Position numbers and translations under genes: made by a program. From Treponema sp. (GTDB lineage: Bacteria > Spirochaetota > Spirochaetia > Treponematales > Treponemataceae), in the NCBI GenBank assembly GCA_017553635.1, contig JAFZKN010000017.1:203058-267057 (forward strand): a DNA stretch of 64,000 bases, written 5' to 3'. Position 1 is the stretch's first letter. Every line of letters begins with the position of its first letter. The notes under the pieces were generated by a model, which saw only the letters and a program-made list of their open reading frames with translations, was not told the origin of the DNA and searched no databases. Below, piece after piece: positions 21,351-29,122 of this stretch.

Positions 21351-23066
21351 TTACGACTTATCCTTTGAGTTGTAAAGAAATTTTTTATTCTCATCAAAGA
21401 ATGCATAAGAACTGACAGGCTTTCCAAAAAGATAACCCTGATACTTATCTGCCTTTAATGGAGCTAAAATTTCTACATCGCTTTCAGATTCAACACCTTC
21501 AAGACAGACATTCATTCCTAAGTCATGAGCCATATTGATGATATACTGAATTACTTTTCTTTCAGATTCACCGTCATGATCAAGAACTGCTTTATGAACG
21601 AATGAATAATCAAGTTTAAGTGTATTTGCATGAAGATTCTGAATATAACGCAGGTTTGAATATCCTGTTCCAAAGTCATCAATATCTACACGAATCTTCA
21701 TCTTGTGGAACTCATCAAGAATCTTCTGAAGTTCAACGTGATCAATATATCCGCTTTCTGTAATTTCAAGAATAATATTTTCCGGTCTAACTCCAGACTT
21801 TTCAAGTGCCATCTGAACATCGAGAAGAATATCACTTCTTTCAAACTGCATGTAAGAAAGGTTTACACTCATATGGAAATCTTTATCATATTCATTCCAG
21901 ATTTTACACTGTGTAAATGTCTTTATTAAAATCCATCTTCCAACCGGAGCAATCAAACCACTCTCTTCAAGAATCGGAACAATCTGATCAGCACCTATCA
22001 TTCCCATTTCAGGAGAAGACCATCTTAAAAGTGCTTCAGCACCTACAACGTGAACGCCTTCAAGCTTATCACCCTTTCCAGAAACTTTAGCCGCATCAAC
22101 AACAGGCTGATAATACATTTCAAAACCTTTAAAATCATTTTTTACCGAGTCGCGGAATTTTTCGCGCAGGTAAAGTTTGTTGATGTGTTTTGTATATTCA
22201 GTTGAATTAAATAAATACAGATTATGTTTTCCAGATTTCTTTCCCATGCTCAAAGAGAAATCTGCTTTTTTAAGAAGATCTTTCGGTTCACTCGAATCCT
22301 TTATAAACGAAACAACTCCGGAAGAAATAGTAAATACCGCTGCATAATCAAGATTGTATTCTATTTCAGAAACTTTTCTCTTTAATGCAGAATACAACTC
22401 CTGCGCATCCTGTGCATTTTTTCCGGAAACATTCATCAATGCAATTTTATTTCCGCTTATTCTGTAAATATAAGTATGCTCATCCCTTACTGCAAGACAG
22501 GCTTTTGCAACGAGATTAAAAATTTTATCTCCAACATCAAGTCCAAAGTTTTCATTGATTCTTTCCAGACCTTCAATACGTACCGCAAGAATAAATCCAG
22601 AAACACTTCCGTGTTCTTTTACGAGATCGTTGTAATCCTGTACCATCTGGATTTCAAGAGGAAGTCCTGTTATGCCGTCACGATGAATTGCTTTTAAAGT
22701 TACGACACCGGCAAGAACCCTGTCCTTTTTTTCAACCGACAGAAGTTTTCCCCTTATCATAACAGGAACATAATTATTTCTATCATTTTTTAAACGATAT
22801 TCAGCAATAAAATCAGCTTTCCCGCCGCTGCTGATGCGTTCATAACCTTTTTCGAAAAGCTCCCTGTCATCTTCATGAACAAGCGCACGAATCGTTTCAT
22901 AAGCATTTTCAAACTCGCGCTCAGGAATAGACAGTACTTTAACTATATCGTCACTAAAAGAGATTCTATTTTTATCTAAATTAAATACAAAAACAAAATC
23001 GTCAGAACCGGCACTTTTTACAAACGCCTTAAATTCTGCAGATTCCCTACTTTTTTCATCCATCAT
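21351..23066 (-). CDS. PAS-GGDEF(degenerate)-EAL protein, cyclic di-GMP phosphodiesterase
   Basis: The 571-residue product lacks membrane segments. Order: a PAS-like domain (residues about 15-130), a GGDEF-type domain (about 135-290) in which the GGDEF loop reads SGNKI, so cyclase activity is not expected, and an EAL domain (about 310-560). The EAL domain keeps GAEALLRW (near 342), NLSYMQFE, ITESG and DDFGTGYSNLRY, so phosphodiesterase activity toward cyclic di-GMP is likely. The degenerate GGDEF may bind GTP or cyclic di-GMP as a regulator, which is known for this architecture. In a motile spirochaete it would affect swimming or attachment. It is separated from ApbE by 50 bases in the same direction. 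Confidence 0.9.
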   Translation of the reverse strand: MMDEKSRESAEFKAFVKSAGSDDFVFVFNLDKNRISFSDDIVKVLSIPEREFENAYETIRALVHEDDRELFEKGYERISSGGKADFIAEYRLKNDRNNYVPVMIRGKLLSVEKKDRVLAGVVTLKAIHRDGITGLPLEIQMVQDYNDLVKEHGSVSGFILAVRIEGLERINENFGLDVGDKIFNLVAKACLAVRDEHTYIYRISGNKIALMNVSGKNAQDAQELYSALKRKVSEIEYNLDYAAVFTISSGVVSFIKDSSEPKDLLKKADFSLSMGKKSGKHNLYLFNSTEYTKHINKLYLREKFRDSVKNDFKGFEMYYQPVVDAAKVSGKGDKLEGVHVVGAEALLRWSSPEMGMIGADQIVPILEESGLIAPVGRWILIKTFTQCKIWNEYDKDFHMSVNLSYMQFERSDILLDVQMALEKSGVRPENIILEITESGYIDHVELQKILDEFHKMKIRVDIDDFGTGYSNLRYIQNLHANTLKLDYSFVHKAVLDHDGESERKVIQYIINMAHDLGMNVCLEGVESESDVEILAPLKADKYQGYLFGKPVSSYAFFDENKKFLYNSKDKS

Positions 23067-23115
23067 ACTTTTTTACCATTTTATCAGAGTGGGAACAATA
23101 ATTCAAGAAAATTCA

Positions 23116-24114
23116 CTATTCTTTTTTATGGATTTCTCCATTTTTAGTGATTATTACAAGCTGAATTTTATTATTTTCCGTAATCCCTTCAAAATCACCC
23201 TTCCCGCCGGAAACGAACCAGGCTGTTGCCAGCGCATCGCAAAGCGTACTGCTTTTACTTATCACGGTAACGCTTGCTATATCATTTTCAGCCGGAAAAC
23301 CTGTTTTACCGTCAATAATATGGTGATATCTTACAGAATCCCGTATAAAAAACCTTTCATAGCCCCCGCTTGTCACGACGCTCTGAGAATCAACACTTAC
23401 AACCTCAATCGGTTCTGATGTATCTTCAAGCGGATTCTTTATGCCAATTTTCCAATAACTTCCCGGCAAATCTGACTTATGCCCGTAAGCATAAACATTG
23501 CCGCCAAAGTTAATCAGAGCCTTTTTTACTCCTTTTTTTTCAAGAATCCTGACAGTTTCATCTGCCGCAAACCCCTTTACAATTCCTCCAAGGTCAATCC
23601 TTATCTTTTCATCCTCAAGAACAACGCTGTATTTCCCGTCTTCCTCTGCTAAAACAACTTTTCCCGGGTCACAATGCTTTTTTGCTTCTTCAATCTCTTC
23701 AATTTCCGGGACCCTTTCATGGTCAGTTCCTATTCCCCAAAGCTCTATTAAAGCCCCCAGCGCCGGATTAAATGCCCCGTCTGTCACTTTTGATATATAG
23801 ACTGAATTTTGTAAAAGATCAAAAACCTCTCTGCTTACATAGACTTTCCTGCCCATAGAAGCATTTATCCTTGAAATTTCAGATTCCCTTATCCTGACGC
23901 TAAATTCCTTTTCAATGTCCCTCAGTCTTTCGAAAATTTCAGCATAAAGCTCTTCCGTTCCGTCTTCGTACAAATCTACAGTACATACCGTCCCGAAAAC
24001 ATATTCAGTCTGCATGCCCATAACACTTTTCCCACATGAACCAAGTAAAAGAGGCAGACATACTGAAAAAACGGCACTTATAAACCGGAAAAAGCGTAAA
24101 TTTTTCATACTCAC
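23116..24114 (-). CDS. apbE: FAD:protein FMN transferase (ApbE), lipoprotein
   Basis: The 332-residue product has a signal peptide with lipobox LGSC (Cys about 27). ApbE motifs are complete: TDGAFNPALG, DLGGIVKGFAAD, ALINFGGNVYAYG, TSGGYERFF and HHIIDGKTGFPA. The enzyme attaches FMN to a threonine in partner proteins such as RnfG/RnfD, NqrB/NqrC or extracellular flavin reductases, on the outer face of the membrane. Length is normal. Partner flavoproteins are not in this window, so the target (probably Rnf in an anaerobe) is inferred. It precedes the EAL gene on the same strand with a 50-base gap. Confidence 0.95.
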   Translation of the reverse strand: MSMKNLRFFRFISAVFSVCLPLLLGSCGKSVMGMQTEYVFGTVCTVDLYEDGTEELYAEIFERLRDIEKEFSVRIRESEISRINASMGRKVYVSREVFDLLQNSVYISKVTDGAFNPALGALIELWGIGTDHERVPEIEEIEEAKKHCDPGKVVLAEEDGKYSVVLEDEKIRIDLGGIVKGFAADETVRILEKKGVKKALINFGGNVYAYGHKSDLPGSYWKIGIKNPLEDTSEPIEVVSVDSQSVVTSGGYERFFIRDSVRYHHIIDGKTGFPAENDIASVTVISKSSTLCDALATAWFVSGGKGDFEGITENNKIQLVIITKNGEIHKKE

Positions 24115-24197
24115 CCGCCTATAGTATTGGAAAAAGCAACTATTTTCAATGAACTACGCACTCGACAAAAATGAGTTTGTTGTATAACATAAGAACT

Positions 24198-24590
24198 ATG
24201 CTAAGTTTGTCTTTATTCGGAACTTTATTTTCCCGTACAGGGAAGTCTAAATATTCAAAAGAAAACCAGAAAGCGGCAAATGACTCTCTGGTTTCACTTA
24301 AAAAACGCATGGATATCCTTAACCAGAAAGCTTTAAACCTTTCCGAAGGTTATCCGGAACAGCGTTCTCAGATTGCGCAATGCTATGACACCCTCAACAA
24401 AATTGAACCAAGCGCAAGTACGCGTGCCGGAAAATTTGAACAGCAGATTTCCGTTGCCATTACAAAAGTAAGTACAGCCTGTGATAAAATCTTTGCACGC
24501 GAATCTTCTGACAACCTTGACCGTGAAATCGCATTGCTCTGCCGTACAATCCGCGAAAGAGAACATGCTGACGAAGTTCAGGAAGAATAG
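24198..24590 (+). CDS. Small cytosolic helical protein of unknown function
   Basis: I do not recognise this gene. From ATG 24198 it codes for 130 residues, mostly charged helix with coiled-coil character (for example SLVSLKKRMDILNQKALNLSEG), one cysteine in TACDKIF and no membrane segment beyond a short hydrophobic start. A longer frame begins at ATG 24171, but a TATAAC box at 24183-24188 lies inside it, so I prefer 24198. It is followed after 5 bases by the NUDIX gene and then by a small membrane protein gene, making a likely three-gene operon. Confidence 0.7.
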   Translation: MLSLSLFGTLFSRTGKSKYSKENQKAANDSLVSLKKRMDILNQKALNLSEGYPEQRSQIAQCYDTLNKIEPSASTRAGKFEQQISVAITKVSTACDKIFARESSDNLDREIALLCRTIREREHADEVQEE

Positions 24591-24595
24591 TTTTT

Positions 24596-25147
24596 ATGTC
24601 CAACGAATTTAAAATCTGCCCGATGTGTTCAGGGAAAAACATCACTTATAAAAACAACAGAAAATGGTTTTGTCCTGACTGCGGTTTTGATTTGTATAAT
24701 AATGTTGCAGCTGCTGTAGGTTTAATCATAGAAGATATAGACGGATCTATCATTCTTGAAGTACGCGCAAAAGAACCTAGAAAAGGTTTTCTCGCAGCCC
24801 CTGGAGGTTTCTGCGACCAGGATGAATCTGCAGAAGAAGCTGCCATCCGTGAATGCCGGGAAGAAACCGGCCTTACGCCTTCTTCAATCAAATACATCGC
24901 AAGCTTTCCAAATACATACGAATACAAAAACTTTGTTTATAAAACCTGCGACCTTTTCTTTCTCGCAGAGTTTAATTTATCAGATACAAAAATCATTGAC
25001 AGAATGCACAGGCAGGAAAATGAAGTTCAGGGATTTAAAAGTGTCAGACTTGAATCAATCGAAGATATAGAAAAACTTCCTGCTGCATTTCCATCACTGA
25101 TTAATGCACTGAAAATCTGGTTTAAAAATTCCAACCAAGAGGTTTAA
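24596..25147 (+). CDS. NUDIX hydrolase with N-terminal zinc ribbon
   Basis: The 183-residue product opens with a zinc ribbon (CPMC at about 8-11 and CPDC about 18 residues later) as in NudC-type and related NUDIX proteins. The NUDIX box, from GFCDQDESAEEAAI to RECREETGL, fits Gx5Ex7REUxEExGU exactly, so pyrophosphohydrolase activity on a nucleoside diphosphate derivative is expected. Total length is below that of NudC (about 250), so NADH or NAD-capped RNA as substrate is uncertain; ADP-ribose is another option. It sits second in a three-gene unit; the downstream gene starts one base after its stop. Confidence 0.88.
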   Translation: MSNEFKICPMCSGKNITYKNNRKWFCPDCGFDLYNNVAAAVGLIIEDIDGSIILEVRAKEPRKGFLAAPGGFCDQDESAEEAAIRECREETGLTPSSIKYIASFPNTYEYKNFVYKTCDLFFLAEFNLSDTKIIDRMHRQENEVQGFKSVRLESIEDIEKLPAAFPSLINALKIWFKNSNQEV

Positions 25148-25148
25148 A

Positions 25149-25685
25149 ATGCCGTCAGCACATGAAATAATAAAACTAACAGTAGCTTCTATTGCTCTTG
25201 TTTATTTTATCGTCCAAACAAGTCTGATAAAATTCCTTAGAAAAATAATTCTTTCCAAAACAGGGACTTTAATTTTAAAAACAAATTCAGTACGAAAACA
25301 AAAAGGCATAGCTGTTTTAATCACATGTCCTATTCTTATAATACTTCCGCTTTTCACAAGATCAACTGTTTTCATTTCATGTCTTATGAGCGCAGTCTCT
25401 GCCCTCGCATGTTTTATAAGCGTAAAAGAACTCGTCTATACAAAAATTGAAGGAATTTATAAAAATGGAATCGTCAGCTCAGATCATTTTATTCCGTTTG
25501 ATCAGATTGAAACATTTCCAGAAACATCATGGAAAGAACCGGACAAAGAAGGAACTACAACTCTCGCAATAAAACTTATCGAAACAAAAAAGAATAAAGC
25601 TTCTTTAATTACAATTGACTATTCTTCAATACTTGAATACGTCAAAGTCATAAAGACATTAAAAGAAATCAAACAGAATAAATAA
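25149..25685 (+). CDS. Membrane protein with two helices and a cytosolic PH-like tail, unknown function
   Basis: The 178-residue product has a hydrophobic N-terminal segment (residues 8-24), a basic stretch, two further hydrophobic segments (about 55-95) and a soluble tail with GIYKNGIVSSDHFIPFDQIETF. That tail resembles the beta-strand pattern of small bacterial PH-like/DUF5673-type membrane proteins. The function is not known. It starts one base after the NUDIX stop; its ribosome site (AAGAGG) lies within the end of the NUDIX frame, so translation is coupled. Confidence 0.65.
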   Translation: MPSAHEIIKLTVASIALVYFIVQTSLIKFLRKIILSKTGTLILKTNSVRKQKGIAVLITCPILIILPLFTRSTVFISCLMSAVSALACFISVKELVYTKIEGIYKNGIVSSDHFIPFDQIETFPETSWKEPDKEGTTTLAIKLIETKKNKASLITIDYSSILEYVKVIKTLKEIKQNK

Positions 25686-25712
25686 AATTCCCAGTAAACA
25701 AATTATATCTTA

Positions 25713-28073
25713 TTATAAATAAATTCCGTCCCATTCTTTTGGCGGCGGATTTTTTATAAACTCCTGGCAGCGTAAAGAAAATATTTTTGCCGTCCTGTCT
25801 GTCTTCTGATTTTTCGCAATATAATCAAATGCTTTTTTCGCACTTTCAAATTCACAGCTTTCATAATCCTTAAGTGCATTCTGCCATTTTTCAATTAAAA
25901 GCCATTGGTCATCAGAAACTGTTTCTGCATCATCAAGAACTTCAAACAGTCTGAGGCTCTTATCAGAATGCCGGCACATAACTTTATCAAGCGCACGAAC
26001 CATAAAGCTTCCCGAGATTTCTTTAAGAGTACTTTCGTTAATTAAAAATCCTTTTGACTCATATTCAGAACAATAATTCAAAACATCTTCTGCAATATTT
26101 ACATTATTTCCAGTAACCGAATAACTCATTCTGTTTTTTGTTCCAAATTCTGCAGCAATAAAATTTCCAGTGAATAAAGAAATGTTCATAACAAATTTTC
26201 CATCGACACATTTCTTTTTAAGTTCGAGCATCGCATGACACGCTTTTTCAGAAACATCGACTTTATCAAAAATTCCGAATACACAGAGCATCTTTTCACC
26301 CTGCTGGCTGCAGACAATCCCGCCGTTAGAAAGGACAACATCCGTCACAATCGAGTAATATTCATTAAGATATTCAACAAGTTCGGCGCAGTTTTTGTAA
26401 GAGCTTTCAATCTTTTTAAAATTATCTATTTCTATCTGAGCAACAGAAAGCCAGAGTTTTTCTGCAACTCTTCCATTGCTTTCAAGATAAGAATCAAGGA
26501 TTTTTTGATCTACTTTCTTTCCAAGTCTTTCTTTTGCATGATTTTTTAAAACATATTTAGAAACAATTGAAAGAATTACAGAAATTATTACGACAAAATA
26601 AATCGATGCAAGAGGGATTATCGCTCCAGTAAACACTCCTGTCAAAACAAAGATTATATACGGTACAAAAATACTAAAATAGGCAAAAACTGCACCAATT
26701 GTAATTTTTTTTGCAAGATTATCAAGTCTTTCAAAGACTAAAACGAAACTTGCACAGATAATTGCTGCAAGAATCAGAGAAACCCACCACGGCATCACTT
26801 TAACAAAATAACTGTCGTATTTTGCCGCAACCCCTTCCCCTGAATATGGATAAAGCATCATATGCGCAAGCAGGTACTGCTCTTCTGAATTTCCAAAAAG
26901 ACACAAAGAATTCTCTGCCTTCTCTTTTATTTCTTTTCGAAGCTCCTTTAATTCTTCCCAGTTTAAACGGAGTTCTTCAAAATATTTTTCAACATATGAA
27001 GTATCTCTTCCTTTTTTTTCTCCGACCTCAACCAACACTTCATCAGCAGCACTTAAAACATACATTTCAAGACATTCTAAAAAATCTTCTTTTGCAATTA
27101 CATATTCATTAAAGGCTTCGTCAATATTATCCGGAAGTTTATTAAGAATATTAAAAAGATATTCTTTTCTATCAATAAATTTATTGCATGTAAAATCAGG
27201 AGACATGTCTTCCGGGGTATAATCAAAAAATCCCCTGTCTTCCATTTCCTGAATGCTTTTTACGATTTTATTTTCAATTGTTTTAATTCTATAAAGTGTA
27301 TCAATATCAATGGATTTACAGTTAGAAAAATCACTTGCATTAAAATTTAAAACAACTGCACCGCTTGTATCTCTCGGAATAATCATTTTTTTTACTGAAC
27401 CTGGAAAGTCCAGCACAATTTTATTATTGTAAATGTTTACCGTTGGATTATTTAAAACTTTTAAGAGAGTTGCAAGAATTTCATTTGCATAATATTTCCC
27501 ATCATACTTTGCAACAAGATGTACCCTTCTTATTTTTCCATCTTTATCCGGACTTATATTCATAAATCCGCTGTATTCACACGCATCGCTAAGAACTTTT
27601 ATACATGGTTCAACAGAATTAAATTCTGGAGTAACTTTGTCATTTTTGTCTACAACATTCTTCAATGCAAATTTTTCTATTAAATTTGTTTTACCTGCAT
27701 CATTCGCAAATCTAAATGGCAGAACTACATTTCTGCAAGCCTTAATACAATTTGCAAAATATTCATCTTCATCAAAAAAAATATTGTTGCTTTCGATTTT
27801 AGAAAAATCATCATCTACACAGATAGCATCTGCTCCAAGTTCACGAAGAACCATTACAGCTTCTGCATAAACTTCACGACTTATACTGAAAGAATTTTTT
27901 CCTGCATCGATTGATGCTTCATTTTTGATAAGAACTATGTTCGTCGAAAATTCAGCCTGCGTTTTATTCTGTAAAAAAAGATCGCAGATTTTTTCATCTA
28001 TCGTTGAAAAAGCAAATAAACAGCTTAATAAAACAAGTGCCGCACAAACAGAATAGTATAATTTTTTACTCAT
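25713..28073 (-). CDS. CHASE2 sensor with cyclase-like domain
   Basis: The 786-residue product has one N-terminal helix (residues 6-22), a CHASE2 extracellular sensor (about 30-420, with VLRELGADAICVDDDFS), three membrane helices (about 430-505), then a class III cyclase-type domain (about 535-690) and a C-terminal helical tail. CHASE2 proteins sense unknown outside signals. The cyclase core is altered at both metal sites: QIEIDNF at about 546 where a D is usual (Glu here), and GEKMLCVF near 592 where GDAxxxVF is usual. Both changes are Asp to Glu, so weak activity or a regulatory role is possible. It lies 4 bases after the cheW stop, on the same strand, so the two form an operon. Confidence 0.88.
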   Translation of the reverse strand: MSKKLYYSVCAALVLLSCLFAFSTIDEKICDLFLQNKTQAEFSTNIVLIKNEASIDAGKNSFSISREVYAEAVMVLRELGADAICVDDDFSKIESNNIFFDEDEYFANCIKACRNVVLPFRFANDAGKTNLIEKFALKNVVDKNDKVTPEFNSVEPCIKVLSDACEYSGFMNISPDKDGKIRRVHLVAKYDGKYYANEILATLLKVLNNPTVNIYNNKIVLDFPGSVKKMIIPRDTSGAVVLNFNASDFSNCKSIDIDTLYRIKTIENKIVKSIQEMEDRGFFDYTPEDMSPDFTCNKFIDRKEYLFNILNKLPDNIDEAFNEYVIAKEDFLECLEMYVLSAADEVLVEVGEKKGRDTSYVEKYFEELRLNWEELKELRKEIKEKAENSLCLFGNSEEQYLLAHMMLYPYSGEGVAAKYDSYFVKVMPWWVSLILAAIICASFVLVFERLDNLAKKITIGAVFAYFSIFVPYIIFVLTGVFTGAIIPLASIYFVVIISVILSIVSKYVLKNHAKERLGKKVDQKILDSYLESNGRVAEKLWLSVAQIEIDNFKKIESSYKNCAELVEYLNEYYSIVTDVVLSNGGIVCSQQGEKMLCVFGIFDKVDVSEKACHAMLELKKKCVDGKFVMNISLFTGNFIAAEFGTKNRMSYSVTGNNVNIAEDVLNYCSEYESKGFLINESTLKEISGSFMVRALDKVMCRHSDKSLRLFEVLDDAETVSDDQWLLIEKWQNALKDYESCEFESAKKAFDYIAKNQKTDRTAKIFSLRCQEFIKNPPPKEWDGIYL

Positions 28074-28076
28074 TTT

Positions 28077-28535
28077 TTACAAACCGATTTCCTTCTCTAT
28101 CGACTCAAGAATTTTTTTAATATCAAGAACCAGAATAAAATTATCAGCGTTCTTTGCAACTTTCAAGATAAAATCTTTACGGCCAGGCAGAGTTCCAAAA
28201 TCATAATTTTCAGAAACTACAAACTCAAGTTTTGTAACTACATCAACAGAATCCGCAATCATTCCCAAAACAAGCGGTTCATCACCCTCCTGCTCAATTT
28301 CAAGAACGATAATTGAACATTTTTCAAGGCTTTTTTGAGATTTAAAACCAAACAGCTCCCTAAAATCTACTACAGTTACAACCGAGCCTCTGATATTCAT
28401 CACTCCCTTAAGATACGGGAGTGCCTTCGGAACACTCGTAATTGGTTCGTAATTAAGAACTTCCCTTACAAATTGAACAGGAAGTGCAAAAGTTCCTTCT
28501 CCAAGACTAAATGTAAAAAAAGATTCATCTGTCAT
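28077..28535 (-). CDS. cheW: CheW coupling protein
   Basis: About 152 residues from ATG 28535, chosen because GGAGAG lies 5 bases before it; a GTG frame from 28547 includes this ribosome site and is unlikely. The protein is a single CheW domain: FTFSLGEGTFALPVQFVREVLNYEPITSVP (first and last parts at 6-35), LPYLKGVMNIRGSVVTVVDF and ADSVDVV. CheW links receptors to the CheA kinase in the cytosolic signalling array. It is divergent from the chemosensory operon that starts near 28740 and is co-directional with the CHASE2 gene, which suggests that this receptor is tied to the array or to the nearby kinase. Confidence 0.92.
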   Translation of the reverse strand: MTDESFFTFSLGEGTFALPVQFVREVLNYEPITSVPKALPYLKGVMNIRGSVVTVVDFRELFGFKSQKSLEKCSIIVLEIEQEGDEPLVLGMIADSVDVVTKLEFVVSENYDFGTLPGRKDFILKVAKNADNFILVLDIKKILESIEKEIGL

Positions 28536-28707
28536 AACACTCTCCACTTCGCCACCCTGATATCAATTATTTTACCATAAATTCCCCTTATCCGCATTAT
28601 AAATTTTCAGCACAAAAAAGCCCTCAAGGTCTCAGACAGCTCTTTTTTACTTCCTGAAAATTCACGCGTTTCTGCTGTTTTTTCCATATTTTTCTACCAT
28701 ATAAAAT

Positions 28708-28736
28708 TTGACGGATTAAGTGATTAATAGTAAACT
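28708..28736 (+). promoter_or_regulatory. Promoter of the chemosensory operon
   Basis: TTGACG, 17-base spacer, TAAACT. Transcription would start near 28743, only about 10 bases before the leader hairpin. Confidence 0.7.
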
Positions 28737-28752
28737 ATAAGAAGTGAACTGG

Positions 28753-28796
28753 GAGGCCGTGTATATATATCTTAGATATATACATGGTCTTTTTTT
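28753..28796 (+). terminator. Terminator-like hairpin in the operon leader (possible attenuator)
   Basis: GGCCGTGTATATAT pairs with ATATATACATGGTC (14 positions with two G-U) around a short loop, directly followed by seven to eight T. It lies between the promoter and the first gene, whose ribosome site GGAGAG is at 28811-28816. Confidence 0.85.
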
Positions 28797-28819
28797 GTCT
28801 GTTACAAATTGGAGAGTTT

Positions 28820-29122
28820 ATGTCTAGAAAAAAAACATCCGGTTCAAATATTCATTTGACTGAAGCAGCGGGGATAGAACAGGCTGCGTCTATAAAACAA
28901 CAGATTTTCGCCTCATTAAAGGACAATAAGACCACTATAGTTGATCTGGCCGGTCTTACTGATATCGATTCTTCTATCATGCAGATATTTATTTCTGCAA
29001 AATTAGAAGCAGATTCCCTTAAGAAAAAATTTTTCGTTCAAAACATTTCAGATGAAATTAAAAATCTTCTGCAAATGATGTCATTAACCCTTCCAGAAGA
29101 AAAAAGTGAGGATGAAAAATAA
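28820..29122 (+). CDS. STAS-domain protein, first gene of the chemosensory operon
   Basis: Start at ATG 28820 is set by GGAGAG 4 bases upstream; an ATG at 28784 lies inside the leader hairpin region and is rejected. The 100-residue product is a lone STAS domain with TTIVDLAGLTDIDSSIMQIF; the Ser pair (51-52) sits where anti-sigma antagonists are phosphorylated. Such proteins occur in chemosensory clusters and in partner-switching modules. No kinase of the SpoIIAB/RsbW type is adjacent, so CheA or a distant kinase is a possible partner. Its stop overlaps the cheA start by 1 base (TAATG). Confidence 0.85.
   Translation: MSRKKTSGSNIHLTEAAGIEQAASIKQQIFASLKDNKTTIVDLAGLTDIDSSIMQIFISAKLEADSLKKKFFVQNISDEIKNLLQMMSLTLPEEKSEDEK

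Noticed and set aside
21139..21415. Short frames across the end of the FAD oxidoreductase and the EAL gene
   Set aside because: They overlap conserved genes on either strand and carry no start signal.
28600..28660. Possible terminator AGCCCTCAAGG..TCTTTTTT between the divergent cheW and STAS genes
   Set aside because: The arms pair poorly; only short GTCT/AGAC pairing is present.
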